DNA of 64,000 nt from Microbaculum sp051390635 (lineage in GTDB: Bacteria > Pseudomonadota > Alphaproteobacteria > Rhizobiales > Tepidamorphaceae), in the NCBI RefSeq assembly GCF_051390635.1, contig NZ_JBPODT010000002.1, positions 1 to 64,000 on the forward strand. The letters run 5' to 3'. Shown here one piece after another: positions 43,744 through 52,589 of the stretch. The notes beneath the pieces are model-generated. The model was not told the origin of the DNA, made no database searches, and saw only the letters and a list, made by a program, of their open reading frames with translations. The position numbers and the translations under genes are program-made. Each line of letters starts with the position of its first letter. The first letter of the stretch is position 1.

Positions 43744-44538
43744 ATGCCGTCCTTGAAGTCCATCATTGAATCGCGCCGCTTCGAAGTGGTGATCACCGTC
43801 CTCATCATCGTCAACGCGATTACGATCGGCCTGGAGACCGTGCCTGTCGCCATGGAGCGGGCCGGCGATCTGCTCGTGTTTCTCGATCGGGCTGTCCTGA
43901 GCGTGTTCGTCGTCGAGCTGCTCGCCCGCTTCGCCGTCTACCGGGCCGGTTTCTTCCGCGATCCCTGGCGCATCTTCGATCTCGTCGTGGTGGGGCTTTC
44001 GCTGGTGCCCGCCACCGCCGGCCTGTCGGTGTTCCGCGCCCTGCGCATCCTGCGTGTCCTGCGCCTGATCGTCGTCGTGCCGTCGCTGCGCCGCGTCGTC
44101 GGCGGCCTCGTCGGCGCCCTGCCGGGCATGGGCTCGATCATGGCGCTGCTGGCGCTGATCTTCTACGTCTTCGCGGTGATCGCCACCAAGCTCTACGGTC
44201 CCTCGTTTCCCGATTGGTTCGGGACCATCCCGGCGTCGGCCTATTCGCTGTTCCAGATCATGACGCTGGAGAGCTGGTCGATGGGCATCGTCCGCCCGGT
44301 CATGGAAGTCTATCCGATGGCCTGGGCGTTCTTCTTGCCGTTCATCATCTGCACCACCTTCACCGTGCTCAACCTGTTCATCGGCATCATCGTCTCGGCC
44401 ATGCAGGCCGAGCACGAGGCCGAGGCGGTCGCCTCGCGCGCCGAACTGCAGAACGAGCAGGAGGTGATCATCGCCGAGCTGCGCGCCATGCGTGCCGAAA
44501 TCGCCGAACTGGCGGGGAAAGCCGGCGCCGGCCGCTGA
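43744..44538 (+). CDS. Voltage-gated sodium channel, NaChBac type
   Basis: The 264-residue protein has six transmembrane helices and forms a channel as a tetramer. S4 carries regularly spaced Arg residues (FRALRILRVLRLIVVVPSLRR, about residues 98-118). The pore loop has TLESWS (Thr174-Ser179), the selectivity filter of NaChBac-type sodium channels. S6 is followed by a C-terminal coiled coil (about residues 220-260, AEHEAEAVASRAEL onward) that holds the tetramer. All key features are intact. In other bacteria such channels serve motility and pH balance; no motility genes are seen here. Confidence 0.92.
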   Translation: MPSLKSIIESRRFEVVITVLIIVNAITIGLETVPVAMERAGDLLVFLDRAVLSVFVVELLARFAVYRAGFFRDPWRIFDLVVVGLSLVPATAGLSVFRALRILRVLRLIVVVPSLRRVVGGLVGALPGMGSIMALLALIFYVFAVIATKLYGPSFPDWFGTIPASAYSLFQIMTLESWSMGIVRPVMEVYPMAWAFFLPFIICTTFTVLNLFIGIIVSAMQAEHEAEAVASRAELQNEQEVIIAELRAMRAEIAELAGKAGAGR

Positions 44539-44743
44539 GCCGGCCGGCTACGGGCCTGAAACACACCGCTTACAACTGCAACAATTTTCTCGGCCGCGGA
44601 CGTCATCCGGAAAAAGGCGGTCCCTAGAAAGGCCGCCGAGATGCACGGCATCGCAAGCGACGCCGCGGAGATACCCGCGAAGATGCACCCAGTGATGTCC
44701 CCGGTGATGCCGTTGCCTCGCTGAACCTTGAAAGGAGACTACG

Positions 44744-44986
44744 ATGACGACCGCCGAATATTTCGGACTGGCACGGCCGCAGAGCCCAAGCCTCTTCGGC
44801 GCCGGTCAGTTCGTCCATTCCACGTTTGCCATGGTCCGCCGCTGGTGCCGCATGCGCCAGGCGCTCGTCGAGCTGAGAGAGCTCGACGACCGCATGCTGA
44901 CCGATATCGGCCTGTGCCGCTCGACGCTGTATGCCACCGCGCGCGAGGTGCACGGTTTCAAGGATCGCGGTCATGGCGGCTTCTGA
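44744..44986 (+). CDS. DUF1127 domain protein
   Basis: The 80-residue protein has a C-terminal DUF1127 motif (about residues 35-75: RQALVELRELDDRMLTDIGL). Small Arg-rich DUF1127 proteins are common in alphaproteobacteria and some act in phosphate and carbon stress and RNA turnover. The start codon follows AAAGGAG. It overlaps the following hydrolase gene by 14 bp in another frame, implying translational coupling. Confidence 0.88.
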   Translation: MTTAEYFGLARPQSPSLFGAGQFVHSTFAMVRRWCRMRQALVELRELDDRMLTDIGLCRSTLYATAREVHGFKDRGHGGF

Positions 44987-45821
44987 CCTTCCGGTCCGGC
45001 CGCGGGCCGGCGGGCGCCCCGTCGTTCTCGTCCACGGCTCGCTGTCGTCGGGCGGTATGTGGAAGGGCGTCCGCCGCGCGCTCGCCGACCGGTTCGCCGT
45101 GCTGACGCCGGATCTGACCGGCTACGGCGCGCGTCCGGCCTGGACCGGGGACCGCCCGTTCCGCCTCGCCGATGACGTCGACGTGCTGGCCGGCGCGGTA
45201 GCCGGTCTCGAGGCGCCCTTCGATCTCGTCGGCCATTCCTACGGCGGCCTGGTCGCCCTGCGCTTCGCCTGGGAGCACCGCTCGCGCGTACGCAGCCTGA
45301 TGCTGTTCGAGCCGACGCTGTTCCGCATCCTGAAGGACCCCGAGATCGGCACGCCCGAGGCCTGGGCCGAGATCGACGCGATCGCGCGCGTCGTCGCAGA
45401 TGGTGCCAGGGCGAACACGTCGGAAACCGCCATGCACCGCTTCGTCGACTACTGGAACGGCGCCGGCGCCTGGCAGGCCCTGCCGGAGGATCGCCGGCGC
45501 GCCTTCGCCGCGCAAGCCGCGACCGTGTCCCGCAATTTCATCGCCGGCGCCGCAGACGACATGCCGCTGCGCGCGCTGCGCCAATTCGATATCCCGACCT
45601 TCGTCGTCGCCGGGGCGAATTCGACCGGCGCCGCGCTGGCAACGTCATGGACGCTCGCCGCGCAGCTTCCCGTGGTCGACCACGTCACCGTCGCCGGCGC
45701 CGGCCACATGATGCCGGTCACCCATGGCACGGAAAGCCTGAAGCTGATCGACCGCTGGCTCGACAAGCCGCGGTCGCCATTTCGGGTTCCGATGGGGGCA
45801 CCGATTCACGCTGCCGCCTGA
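44973..45821 (+). CDS. Alpha/beta hydrolase
   Basis: The 282-residue alpha/beta-hydrolase-fold protein has the oxyanion segment VLVHGSLSSGG near the N-terminus, nucleophile Ser in LVGHSYGG, and the C-terminal catalytic His in GAGHMMPV. The cap region lies at about residues 130-195. It begins inside the end of the DUF1127 gene and is followed by a terminator, so the two form a short operon. Substrate unknown. Confidence 0.87.
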   Translation: MAASDLPVRPRAGGRPVVLVHGSLSSGGMWKGVRRALADRFAVLTPDLTGYGARPAWTGDRPFRLADDVDVLAGAVAGLEAPFDLVGHSYGGLVALRFAWEHRSRVRSLMLFEPTLFRILKDPEIGTPEAWAEIDAIARVVADGARANTSETAMHRFVDYWNGAGAWQALPEDRRRAFAAQAATVSRNFIAGAADDMPLRALRQFDIPTFVVAGANSTGAALATSWTLAAQLPVVDHVTVAGAGHMMPVTHGTESLKLIDRWLDKPRSPFRVPMGAPIHAAA

Positions 45822-45905
45822 AAGGACTGACGGTCGAGCCGGGTCCGCTCCCGAAAGTCCCTGTCGTGCCCGTCACCGCTCCCTTGGAACGCGGGCACGC
45901 GACCT

Positions 45906-45937
45906 GAGCCCCGGATCGTCAGGATCCGGGGCTCTTT
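45906..45937 (+). terminator. Rho-independent terminator after the hydrolase gene
   Basis: GAGCCCCGGATC (45906-45917) and GATCCGGGGCTC (45923-45934) form a perfect 12-bp stem with a 5-nt loop, followed by TTTCGT. Confidence 0.8.
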
Positions 45938-46060
45938 CGTGCTAGAATTCCGCCGTTCCGGCCCCGTTCGCTCCGGGCCCATTCATCTGGGGGGCGTCCA
46001 CGGACATTGCGAACCCGGTCCGGCGCGGTAGAACCGTGATCCCATAGGAAGGACAGGACC

Positions 46061-47359
46061 ATGCCCGAACCTCTCGTGCTGATCGCCGGCGGCGGTATCG
46101 GCGGGCTCGCCGCCGCCCTGACGTTCCATCAGATCGGCGTGCCCTGCGTCGTGTTCGAGAGCGTGCGGGAGCTGCGTCCGCTCGGCGTCGGCATCAATCT
46201 GCAGCCCAACGCCGTGCGCGAGCTCTACGATCTCGGCATCGGCGCGGAGGATCTCGACCGCGTCGGCCTGCCGGCGAAGGAATGGGCGATGGTCGGCCTC
46301 AACGGCAACGACATCTATGCCGAGCCCAGGGGACTGCTCGCCGGCTACAACTGGCCGCAATACGCCGTTCACCGCGGTCTGTTCCACGTGCTGCTGCATG
46401 AGGCGGTGCGCGCGCGCATCGGTCCGCATGCCGTGCGGCTCGGCGAGCGCGTGACCGGATACGAGACCAACGCCGACGGCACCGTCACGGCGATCGTCGA
46501 GCGCGCCGACGGGACCGTCGCCCGCCACGCCGGAACGCTGCTCATCGGCGCCGACGGCATCCATTCGGCGGTGCGCGCGCAGATGCACCCCGATCAGCCG
46601 CCGATCCACTGGGGCGGCGCCATCATGTGGCGCGGCACGACGCGGGCCAAGCCGATCCGGACGGGCTCGTCCTTCGTCGGGCTGGGCACCCACAGGCAGC
46701 GCATGGTGATCTACCCGATCTCGCACCCCGATCCGGACACCGGGCTCGCCACCATCAACTGGATCGCCGAGGTCACCGTCGACAACTCGCATGGCTGGCA
46801 GTCGAGCGGCTGGTTCAAGCAGGTCGATATCGACGCCTTCATCCACCACTTCGAGGATTGGCGCTACGACTGGCTCGACGTGCCCGCGCTGCTGCGGGCC
46901 GCCGACATCGTCTACGAGAACCCGATGATCGACCGCGATCCCGTCGCCACCTGGCGCGATGGCGCCGTCGCGCTGATGGGCGATGCCGCCCATGCCATGT
47001 ACCCGACGGGATCGAACGGGGCGAGCCAGGCGATCGTCGACGCGCGCGTGCTTGGCGCCTGCATGGTAGAGCAGGGCGTCACGCCGGACGCGCTGCAGGC
47101 CTATGACGACCGGTTGTGCGGGCCGATCTCGGACGTGGTCCTGCGCAACCGCGGGGCCGGCCCCTTCGGACTCCTCAACATCGTCAACGAGCGGTGCGGT
47201 GGTGAATTCGATGCGATCGACGACGTCATTCCGCCGCGCGAACGTGCTGAATACGTGGCCGGCTACAAGGCCGCCGCGGGCTTCGCCATGGAGAAGCTGA
47301 ACGCCGCCCCGCCCACCATCGCGCCGGGCGCGCGGGCACGCGCGGAATCTCCTGCCTGA
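46061..47359 (+). CDS. FAD-dependent monooxygenase (aromatic hydroxylase family)
   Basis: The 432-residue group A flavoprotein monooxygenase has FAD motif GGGIGGLAAALTF at residues 9-21, the middle DG motif LLIGADGIHSAVR and the second FAD motif LMGDAAHAMYPTGSNGASQAI. It resembles salicylate hydroxylase-like enzymes acting on aromatic or N-heterocyclic compounds with NAD(P)H and oxygen. It stands alone between a terminator and a convergent lipoprotein gene, so context does not narrow the substrate. Confidence 0.88.
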   Translation: MPEPLVLIAGGGIGGLAAALTFHQIGVPCVVFESVRELRPLGVGINLQPNAVRELYDLGIGAEDLDRVGLPAKEWAMVGLNGNDIYAEPRGLLAGYNWPQYAVHRGLFHVLLHEAVRARIGPHAVRLGERVTGYETNADGTVTAIVERADGTVARHAGTLLIGADGIHSAVRAQMHPDQPPIHWGGAIMWRGTTRAKPIRTGSSFVGLGTHRQRMVIYPISHPDPDTGLATINWIAEVTVDNSHGWQSSGWFKQVDIDAFIHHFEDWRYDWLDVPALLRAADIVYENPMIDRDPVATWRDGAVALMGDAAHAMYPTGSNGASQAIVDARVLGACMVEQGVTPDALQAYDDRLCGPISDVVLRNRGAGPFGLLNIVNERCGGEFDAIDDVIPPRERAEYVAGYKAAAGFAMEKLNAAPPTIAPGARARAESPA

Positions 47360-47414
47360 CGGCCGGACGGCCGGCCGTCGTGCGGCCGGCCCCGCTATCA
47401 GGTAGGCTGCGCCA

Positions 47415-47780
47415 TCAGGTGCGGCGCGTCAGCGAGAACTGCCCGCCGTCGGTGCGCGCGCAGGCCAGGTTGTCCGGCGTCACCAGGTTGCAGTTGACGA
47501 TGGTGGTGGTGTCGCGCAGTGCCGAGCGCATGGTGATCTGCACAGTCCGCCCGTCGACCATCCGATAGGTTCCGTCGGACACCGTTTCGCCGGTCGCCAG
47601 CACCGTGGTCTGGAAACGCCCGGCGCCGAATCGCGTGGCGGTCAGTCCGTCGGCACTCGTCCAGTTGCCGTCGATGGCGCCGCCGCTCAGGCTTCTCCCC
47701 GAGCTGCCGTTGCAGCCGGCGACACCGAGCCCAGCCACGATGATGGCGGCGGTTGTCCAGAAAGTTCGCGTATTGCGCAT
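47415..47780 (-). CDS. Omp10-like outer membrane lipoprotein
   Basis: The 121-residue lipoprotein has a signal ending in the lipobox VAGC (Cys23). The mature part follows the pattern of Brucella Omp10: an early GNW/GSW segment, then VQITMRS, TTIVNCNLVTPDNLAC and the C-terminal QFSLTRR. Two conserved Cys (VNCNL and LACA) probably pair. The ATG at 47780 places the signal peptide at the N-terminus. The Omp10 match is from memory of that protein's sequence. Confidence 0.75.
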   Translation of the reverse strand: MRNTRTFWTTAAIIVAGLGVAGCNGSSGRSLSGGAIDGNWTSADGLTATRFGAGRFQTTVLATGETVSDGTYRMVDGRTVQITMRSALRDTTTIVNCNLVTPDNLACARTDGGQFSLTRRT

Positions 47781-47918
47781 GCCGTGATCTCCTCGTCTCT
47801 GACCCGTTTTACAGAGATTCTTGAGATTTGCGGAGTGTGGCAAGAGTTTGATCGTGTCATGCGGCGTGGGCCCGCGCCTCCGACCACGACCGCAGGCGCG
47901 GCCGTACGGAGAATGACG

Positions 47919-48371
47919 TCATTTCGTCGCCGCGATAAGGGGGGCGACCGTGTCGACGCCGAGCGTGACGGTGCTGAGTTCTCCGAACGGTACCAGGAGG
48001 TCGAAGGGAAACTTGACCGAGATCTTCATGTACGGGCTGCCGGATATCTGGGCATTGGCGACGGCGACCTGAAGATCGTCCGGTCCGTAGGTGCTCAGGT
48101 CCGCGGCGAGCAGGGACGCGATCTGCGACGAGCTCTTCTTCGGATCGATGTTGAGCACGCGGACCACCTTGCTAAGCGCATGGCTCATCTCGTTGCGCGC
48201 CTGCAGGGCGCGGCCGTATTCGATGGAGGCGCCGACGACCATGATGAGCAGCGGGAACACGAACGCGAACTCGATCGCCGCCACGCCCCTGCGATCGCGC
48301 AGGAACAGTGAGGTCAGCCGGCGTGCAACGCCGCGCTTCGCCGCCGGGCTGGTGCTAGCGGAGCTGGACAT
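47919..48371 (-). CDS. TadE/TadG-family pilus assembly protein
   Basis: The 150-residue TadE-like pseudopilin has a basic N-terminus and then the class motif DRRGVAAIEFAFVFPLLI (about residues 26-43), a prepilin-like hydrophobic segment with the conserved Glu in AIEFA. The rest is exported. It overlaps the next upstream gene (48,355) by 17 bp. It probably belongs to a Flp/Tad pilus system whose main genes are elsewhere. Confidence 0.82.
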   Translation of the reverse strand: MSSSASTSPAAKRGVARRLTSLFLRDRRGVAAIEFAFVFPLLIMVVGASIEYGRALQARNEMSHALSKVVRVLNIDPKKSSSQIASLLAADLSTYGPDDLQVAVANAQISGSPYMKISVKFPFDLLVPFGELSTVTLGVDTVAPLIAATK

Positions 48372-48783
48372 GGGTCTTCGATTCCAGTGTCAGGGCCGGC
48401 AGCATCAGGCCGCTATAGGCTTCGGTTGCACTGATATTGATGAACACGGAGGGGGGCACCTCCGGCGCGCACCAGCTGGTGCAGCTCGCGGCCGCGCTTC
48501 CGCAGGTGCAGGTCTTGCCGACGGCGACGGAAATCGCCTCGGAACCGTTGGCCGACGCCAGCACGACGCCCTTGATCGCTTCGAGATCGGAGACGTTCGA
48601 CATTGCCGCCTGGACACCGGCGCGGACGTTGCGGTCGAGCTCCATGCGGGCTTCGACGGCAAGCCCGATATCGGCCATCAGCACGACGCCGATGATCAGC
48701 GGAGGGGCGAACAACCCCATTTCGACGGCCGCGACACCGCTTTCGCATTTCAGGAATGAAACCAGCTTGCGGAAGATGGACAT
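48355..48783 (-). CDS. TadE-like pilus assembly protein, Cys-rich
   Basis: The 142-residue TadE-like protein has CESGVAAVEMGLFAPPLI at about residues 13-30 (conserved Glu in AVEMG) and a single hydrophobic helix. The exported domain carries an unusual Cys cluster (TCTCGSAAASCTSWCAPE, about residues 90-107) suggesting disulfides. It lies between two other Tad-like genes on the same strand with short gaps, so the three form one operon. Confidence 0.8.
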   Translation of the reverse strand: MSIFRKLVSFLKCESGVAAVEMGLFAPPLIIGVVLMADIGLAVEARMELDRNVRAGVQAAMSNVSDLEAIKGVVLASANGSEAISVAVGKTCTCGSAAASCTSWCAPEVPPSVFINISATEAYSGLMLPALTLESKTHVQLR

Positions 48784-48807
48784 TGGGTTGGCTCCGGAAC
48801 GCTGCCG

Positions 48808-50049
48808 CTACTCGACCAGGATGACGAGCTGTTCTTTCTGGATCTGCCGGATCGACTTGCCGACACAGTTGGTGCCGAGCCCGGCCGTGCCGATCACGGT
48901 GATGGTGGAGGCGACGATCTGGCTGCAGCCACCACTGCTCATGCTGTTCCCGGCCCATTGAAGGTGGGCATTGGGCGCATAGAAGGCCCCGTCGAAGAAC
49001 GACGACGAGTCGCCGTTGATCATGTGATCCGAATTCGGATCGTCGGGATCGACGAACAGCAGGATGCCTTCATAGGGGCCGCTCGTCGCGGCTGTGAGTT
49101 CGATATGCGCGCCGCCGGCGAAACCGACGGTCGCGCCGCCCGTCAGGTAGAACATGACGCCGGATCCCTGGACGTTGGCCGTGGAGTTGATCTTCAACTC
49201 ACCGCCATTGACCACGTAGACGCCCGGATCGAGCTTGACGTTGCGGCGCATGTACAGCCCGCCGCAATAGGTCGCCGGCCCGATCGTGTGGTTTGTCCCG
49301 GGGGAACCGCCGAAATCGTTCTGTGGCGCGCAGCTGCTGTCGACCGGCGGCTTGGGGGTGTCCGCATAGGGATCTTCCACCGTGTCGGCGTTCTCGACGG
49401 CCGAGGTGCACTCGGTCATGTTAAGGCCCGGGGAGGCTGCGACATTCCCGACCGCGGTGACGCACGGGGTCTCGACCCTCGCTGTGCCGCTGACTCGCAC
49501 GGCATCATTCGCCAGCGAATTGGCGTGCACGTTGCAGCCGCTGAGGACCGCATCCGCGGTTCCGTTGAAGTCGACCGCGGCGGAGGCGGTCTTGCTGAGC
49601 GCCAGCAGGCAGGTCGGCTCGGTCGGCGTCACGCGGGCCACGGCCCGCCCCGACAGGGGTACGTCGCCGCTCAGGAAGAGCGAGGACAGGAGGCGCGGCA
49701 CGTTTTCCTGGATGACGACCTCGACGGCATTGCCGTCGCCGGCAAAGCCACCCGCGGTCGGCGGGTTCTTGGTCGCGAGCGTGCCGATGGTCGCGTCATA
49801 GCCCGTCTCCGCGGCCGCCGCCATGGCGGCGGCGTCGATGACCGTCCTCGCCATGCCGTTGCGCAGCTCTACCGCGCCGGCATAGGCGGCGACGTCGGCG
49901 GAGTTCTGGATTTTGCGCTGGTTGAAGTACCAGTAGCCGGCTTCGGCGCCCAATCCAATCCCGCCGATCACGACAGGCATCAGCACGGCCACCAGGATCG
50001 CCACGGAACCGGACTGGTCGCCCGGAAACTTCTTGCACGCCAGACTCAT
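48808..50049 (-). CDS. TadG-like protein with long exported beta-rich domain
   Basis: The 413-residue protein has the TadG N-terminus (GDQSGSVAILVAVLMPVVIGGIGLG, about residues 10-34), the ADVAAYAGAVELRNG segment common to TadG proteins, then about 300 exported residues with repeated short beta strands and eight or more Cys. It resembles TadG-associated beta-helical domains rather than a von Willebrand domain. The ATG at 50049 is preferred; 50067 adds six residues. It is the first gene of the three-gene Tad-like operon. Confidence 0.8.
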   Translation of the reverse strand: MSLACKKFPGDQSGSVAILVAVLMPVVIGGIGLGAEAGYWYFNQRKIQNSADVAAYAGAVELRNGMARTVIDAAAMAAAAETGYDATIGTLATKNPPTAGGFAGDGNAVEVVIQENVPRLLSSLFLSGDVPLSGRAVARVTPTEPTCLLALSKTASAAVDFNGTADAVLSGCNVHANSLANDAVRVSGTARVETPCVTAVGNVAASPGLNMTECTSAVENADTVEDPYADTPKPPVDSSCAPQNDFGGSPGTNHTIGPATYCGGLYMRRNVKLDPGVYVVNGGELKINSTANVQGSGVMFYLTGGATVGFAGGAHIELTAATSGPYEGILLFVDPDDPNSDHMINGDSSSFFDGAFYAPNAHLQWAGNSMSSGGCSQIVASTITVIGTAGLGTNCVGKSIRQIQKEQLVILVE

Positions 50050-50500
50050 CGCTGCTCTCCCCAGCAAGGGAACTTCGTGTGCGTTAAGAATCGGGGAGAC
50101 ATCTAAAAAGCGAGTGAAGTCGACTAATAAAATTTTCCCTATCTTTAGTCTTGATTTGGGACGCTTTGTCAGGATCCCGCAGGGTGTTGATATATATGGG
50201 AAATTTCGGAACGGATGTATGCTCTAGAGCTGCCGTCTTCATACGAATTCAGGTCTCGGAAACGATCATTTCGGGACTGCCCTAGGGTTAATACCCGTCA
50301 TGCCCTAGCGTCAGGAATGGCGTCAAAGAATGCTAACTTACGACGGCGCGCGCGGACGTGAGCACGATCCGGAGTGCTCTGCGCGATCCGGCGCCGCCAT
50401 CCCCCGGTCTGCGCCTGATCTGCCCGTGATCCAAAGGTGAGGTTTCGTCACTCGCCTTCACGCCCCGTTTCCCCGATAGTGCCGCGTCGGGAGAGGTGTC
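50050..50500. other. Divergent regulatory gap between Tad-like operon and cyclase gene
   Basis: About 450 bp, partly AT-rich (50100-50215), which is unusual for this genome and fits promoters in both directions. GCCCTAG occurs twice (about 50,279 and 50,302). A GGAGAGG ribosome site lies just before the cyclase ATG. No gene is supported. Confidence 0.5.
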
Positions 50501-52561
50501 ATGCGAATAGGGGTTCGGCTGGCGCTGACGGCCTTCGTGCTGGTCTCGATCGCGGTCACCGCCGCGATCGTGCACCTGTTGTGGTGGCGCACGGCGCGGG
50601 ACAATTCGCGCGAGCTGGCCGCCACCATCAACGCCCAGATCGTCCAGGCCGTCGAGGCCGAGATCCAGGATGTCGCCACCCAGGGCCGCTCCGCCTACTG
50701 GGCGATCCGGACCCTGTTCCAGAACAACGTGCTGGAGACGCGCGAGGCGGACAAGCGCGAATTCGTGTTCCTGGCGCAATTGCAGGCCCAGCCCTCGGTC
50801 TCCTGGATCGCGCTCGGCTGGCCGGACGGCGATTTCTTCGCCGCCCACAAGTTGGGTGACGAGAAGCTGGAGATGATGGAGATCGGTATCGTCGACGGCG
50901 CGCGCACCCGCCGCGTCGACCGCTATCAGGTCTTCCCCAACGACATCGAGTTCCGCGAGCGCTTCTTCGAGCCCTCCGACTTCCTCTCGACGGATCAGCC
51001 GTGGTTTTCGACCACCATCGACCGCGAGGGGCCGCACTGGGTCGACGTCGTCGACCATCCCACCGGTCCGCGCCCCGCGCTCGTCTTCGCCGGTCCCGTC
51101 GTCGTCTATTCCAGGACCGTGGCCGTGCTCGCAGTCATGATCGAGCACGACCGCCTGTCGCGCTTCCTGTCGGGCCTCACCGTCGGAAAGAGCGGGGCCG
51201 CCTTCATCCTGGCGCCGGACGGGCGGCCGATCGCCGTGCCCGACCCGGAGGCCGACGAGCTGATGGGGACGCGGTTCGACATCCGCCCGCGGATGCTCGC
51301 CGTCGCCGAACACGCGATCCACGAGGCCATGGCGCCCGACGCCACCCGCATGAAGGCGGCGCGCGAGATGCGCCTCGTCGGCGCGGACGGCGAGGCCTAC
51401 GGGGTGACGCTGACGCCGCTCGCCTATGCCGGCTGGACGCTGGCGACCGTGATCCCGGAATCCGAGTTCCTCGGCGAGATCGACCGCACCACGCAGCGCC
51501 TCGCCGTCGGCGTTCTGGCGCTGGTGATCGTCGCCGCCCTGCTGTCGGCCTGGCTCGGCCGGCGCCTGCTGGCCAAGCCGCTCGGCACCGTCGCCGGCGA
51601 GCTCGACCATATCGAGCGCTTCGACCTGGAGGCGGTCCGCTACCATCCTTCGCGGCTGACCGAGCTCGACGAGCTCAGCGGCACGATCTCGCGTATGGCC
51701 GGGGGGCTCGCCGCCTTCCGCAAGTATCTGCCCGCGGATCTGGTGCGCATCCTCGTCTCCGAGGGCATCGAGGCCCGGCCCGGCGGCGACCGCCGCGAGC
51801 TCACCGTCCTGTTCGCCGACGTCGCCGGCTTCACCGGCCTGTCGGAGCGCATGGGCGAGGACGTGGTGCCGCTGCTCGGCCGCTATCTCGACCTGATGTC
51901 GAACACGGTGCAGGCGGAATCCGGCACCGTCGACAAGTTCATCGGCGACGCGGTGATGGCCTTCTGGGGCGCGCCATACGAGATCCCCGACCACGCCGCC
52001 GCCGCCTGCCGCGCCGCGGTGCGGGCCGTGCGGGCGATCGAGGGCGCGGGTCTCGCCGACGATCGCGGCGCGCCGATCCGCATCCGCGTCGGCATCAATT
52101 CCGGCCCGGTGCTCGTCGGCAATATCGGCTCGCGCACCCGCCTCAACTACACCGTCATCGGCGACGCGGTGAACGTGGCGAGCCGGCTCGAGGGCGCCAA
52201 CAAGGCCTATGGCTCGTCGATCATCATCGGCGAGCGGACGCGCGAACTGGCGGGCGATGCGATCCTGACGCGCAGGCTCGACAAGGTCGCCGTCTACGGC
52301 CGCGCCGGCGGCACCGCGATCTACGAGCTGATCGGCCTTGCCGGCGAGGCGCCGCCGCCCTGGGTCGCGCCCTACGAGGAGGGGCTCGCCAGCTATGCCT
52401 GGGGCGATTTCTCCACCGCCATCACCCATTTCGGCCAGGCCGACCGGCTGCGCCCGGGCGGCGACGCGCCGTCGCGGATGCTGATCGCCCGCTGCCGCGG
52501 CTTCCTCGCCGATCCGCCGCCCGCCAACTGGGACGGCACCACCGCGCTGCTGTCTAAGTAG
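50501..52561 (+). CDS. Membrane-bound class III adenylate cyclase with periplasmic sensor domain
   Basis: The 686-residue protein has an N-terminal helix (about residues 8-28), a large periplasmic Cache-like sensor domain (about 30-330), a second helix (about 331-352), a HAMP-like linker and a class III cyclase domain (about 420-615). Metal-binding Asp residues are in FADVAGFTGLSE and FIGDAVMAFWG. The Lys in VDKFIGD and the Thr in YTVIGDAVNVASRLEG at the purine-selecting sites are consistent with adenylate cyclase. A short helical tail (ASYAWGDFSTAI) resembling a TPR unit ends the protein. The second adenylate cyclase of the window. Confidence 0.92.
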   Translation: MRIGVRLALTAFVLVSIAVTAAIVHLLWWRTARDNSRELAATINAQIVQAVEAEIQDVATQGRSAYWAIRTLFQNNVLETREADKREFVFLAQLQAQPSVSWIALGWPDGDFFAAHKLGDEKLEMMEIGIVDGARTRRVDRYQVFPNDIEFRERFFEPSDFLSTDQPWFSTTIDREGPHWVDVVDHPTGPRPALVFAGPVVVYSRTVAVLAVMIEHDRLSRFLSGLTVGKSGAAFILAPDGRPIAVPDPEADELMGTRFDIRPRMLAVAEHAIHEAMAPDATRMKAAREMRLVGADGEAYGVTLTPLAYAGWTLATVIPESEFLGEIDRTTQRLAVGVLALVIVAALLSAWLGRRLLAKPLGTVAGELDHIERFDLEAVRYHPSRLTELDELSGTISRMAGGLAAFRKYLPADLVRILVSEGIEARPGGDRRELTVLFADVAGFTGLSERMGEDVVPLLGRYLDLMSNTVQAESGTVDKFIGDAVMAFWGAPYEIPDHAAAACRAAVRAVRAIEGAGLADDRGAPIRIRVGINSGPVLVGNIGSRTRLNYTVIGDAVNVASRLEGANKAYGSSIIIGERTRELAGDAILTRRLDKVAVYGRAGGTAIYELIGLAGEAPPPWVAPYEEGLASYAWGDFSTAITHFGQADRLRPGGDAPSRMLIARCRGFLADPPPANWDGTTALLSK

Positions 52562-52589
52562 CACCGCCCCCTGGACCTGCAGGGCGGTC

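Noticed and set aside
50333..52564. 743-codon minus-strand frame opposite the membrane cyclase
   Set aside because: Mirror of the cyclase gene with biased His/Arg/Asp composition and no family match.
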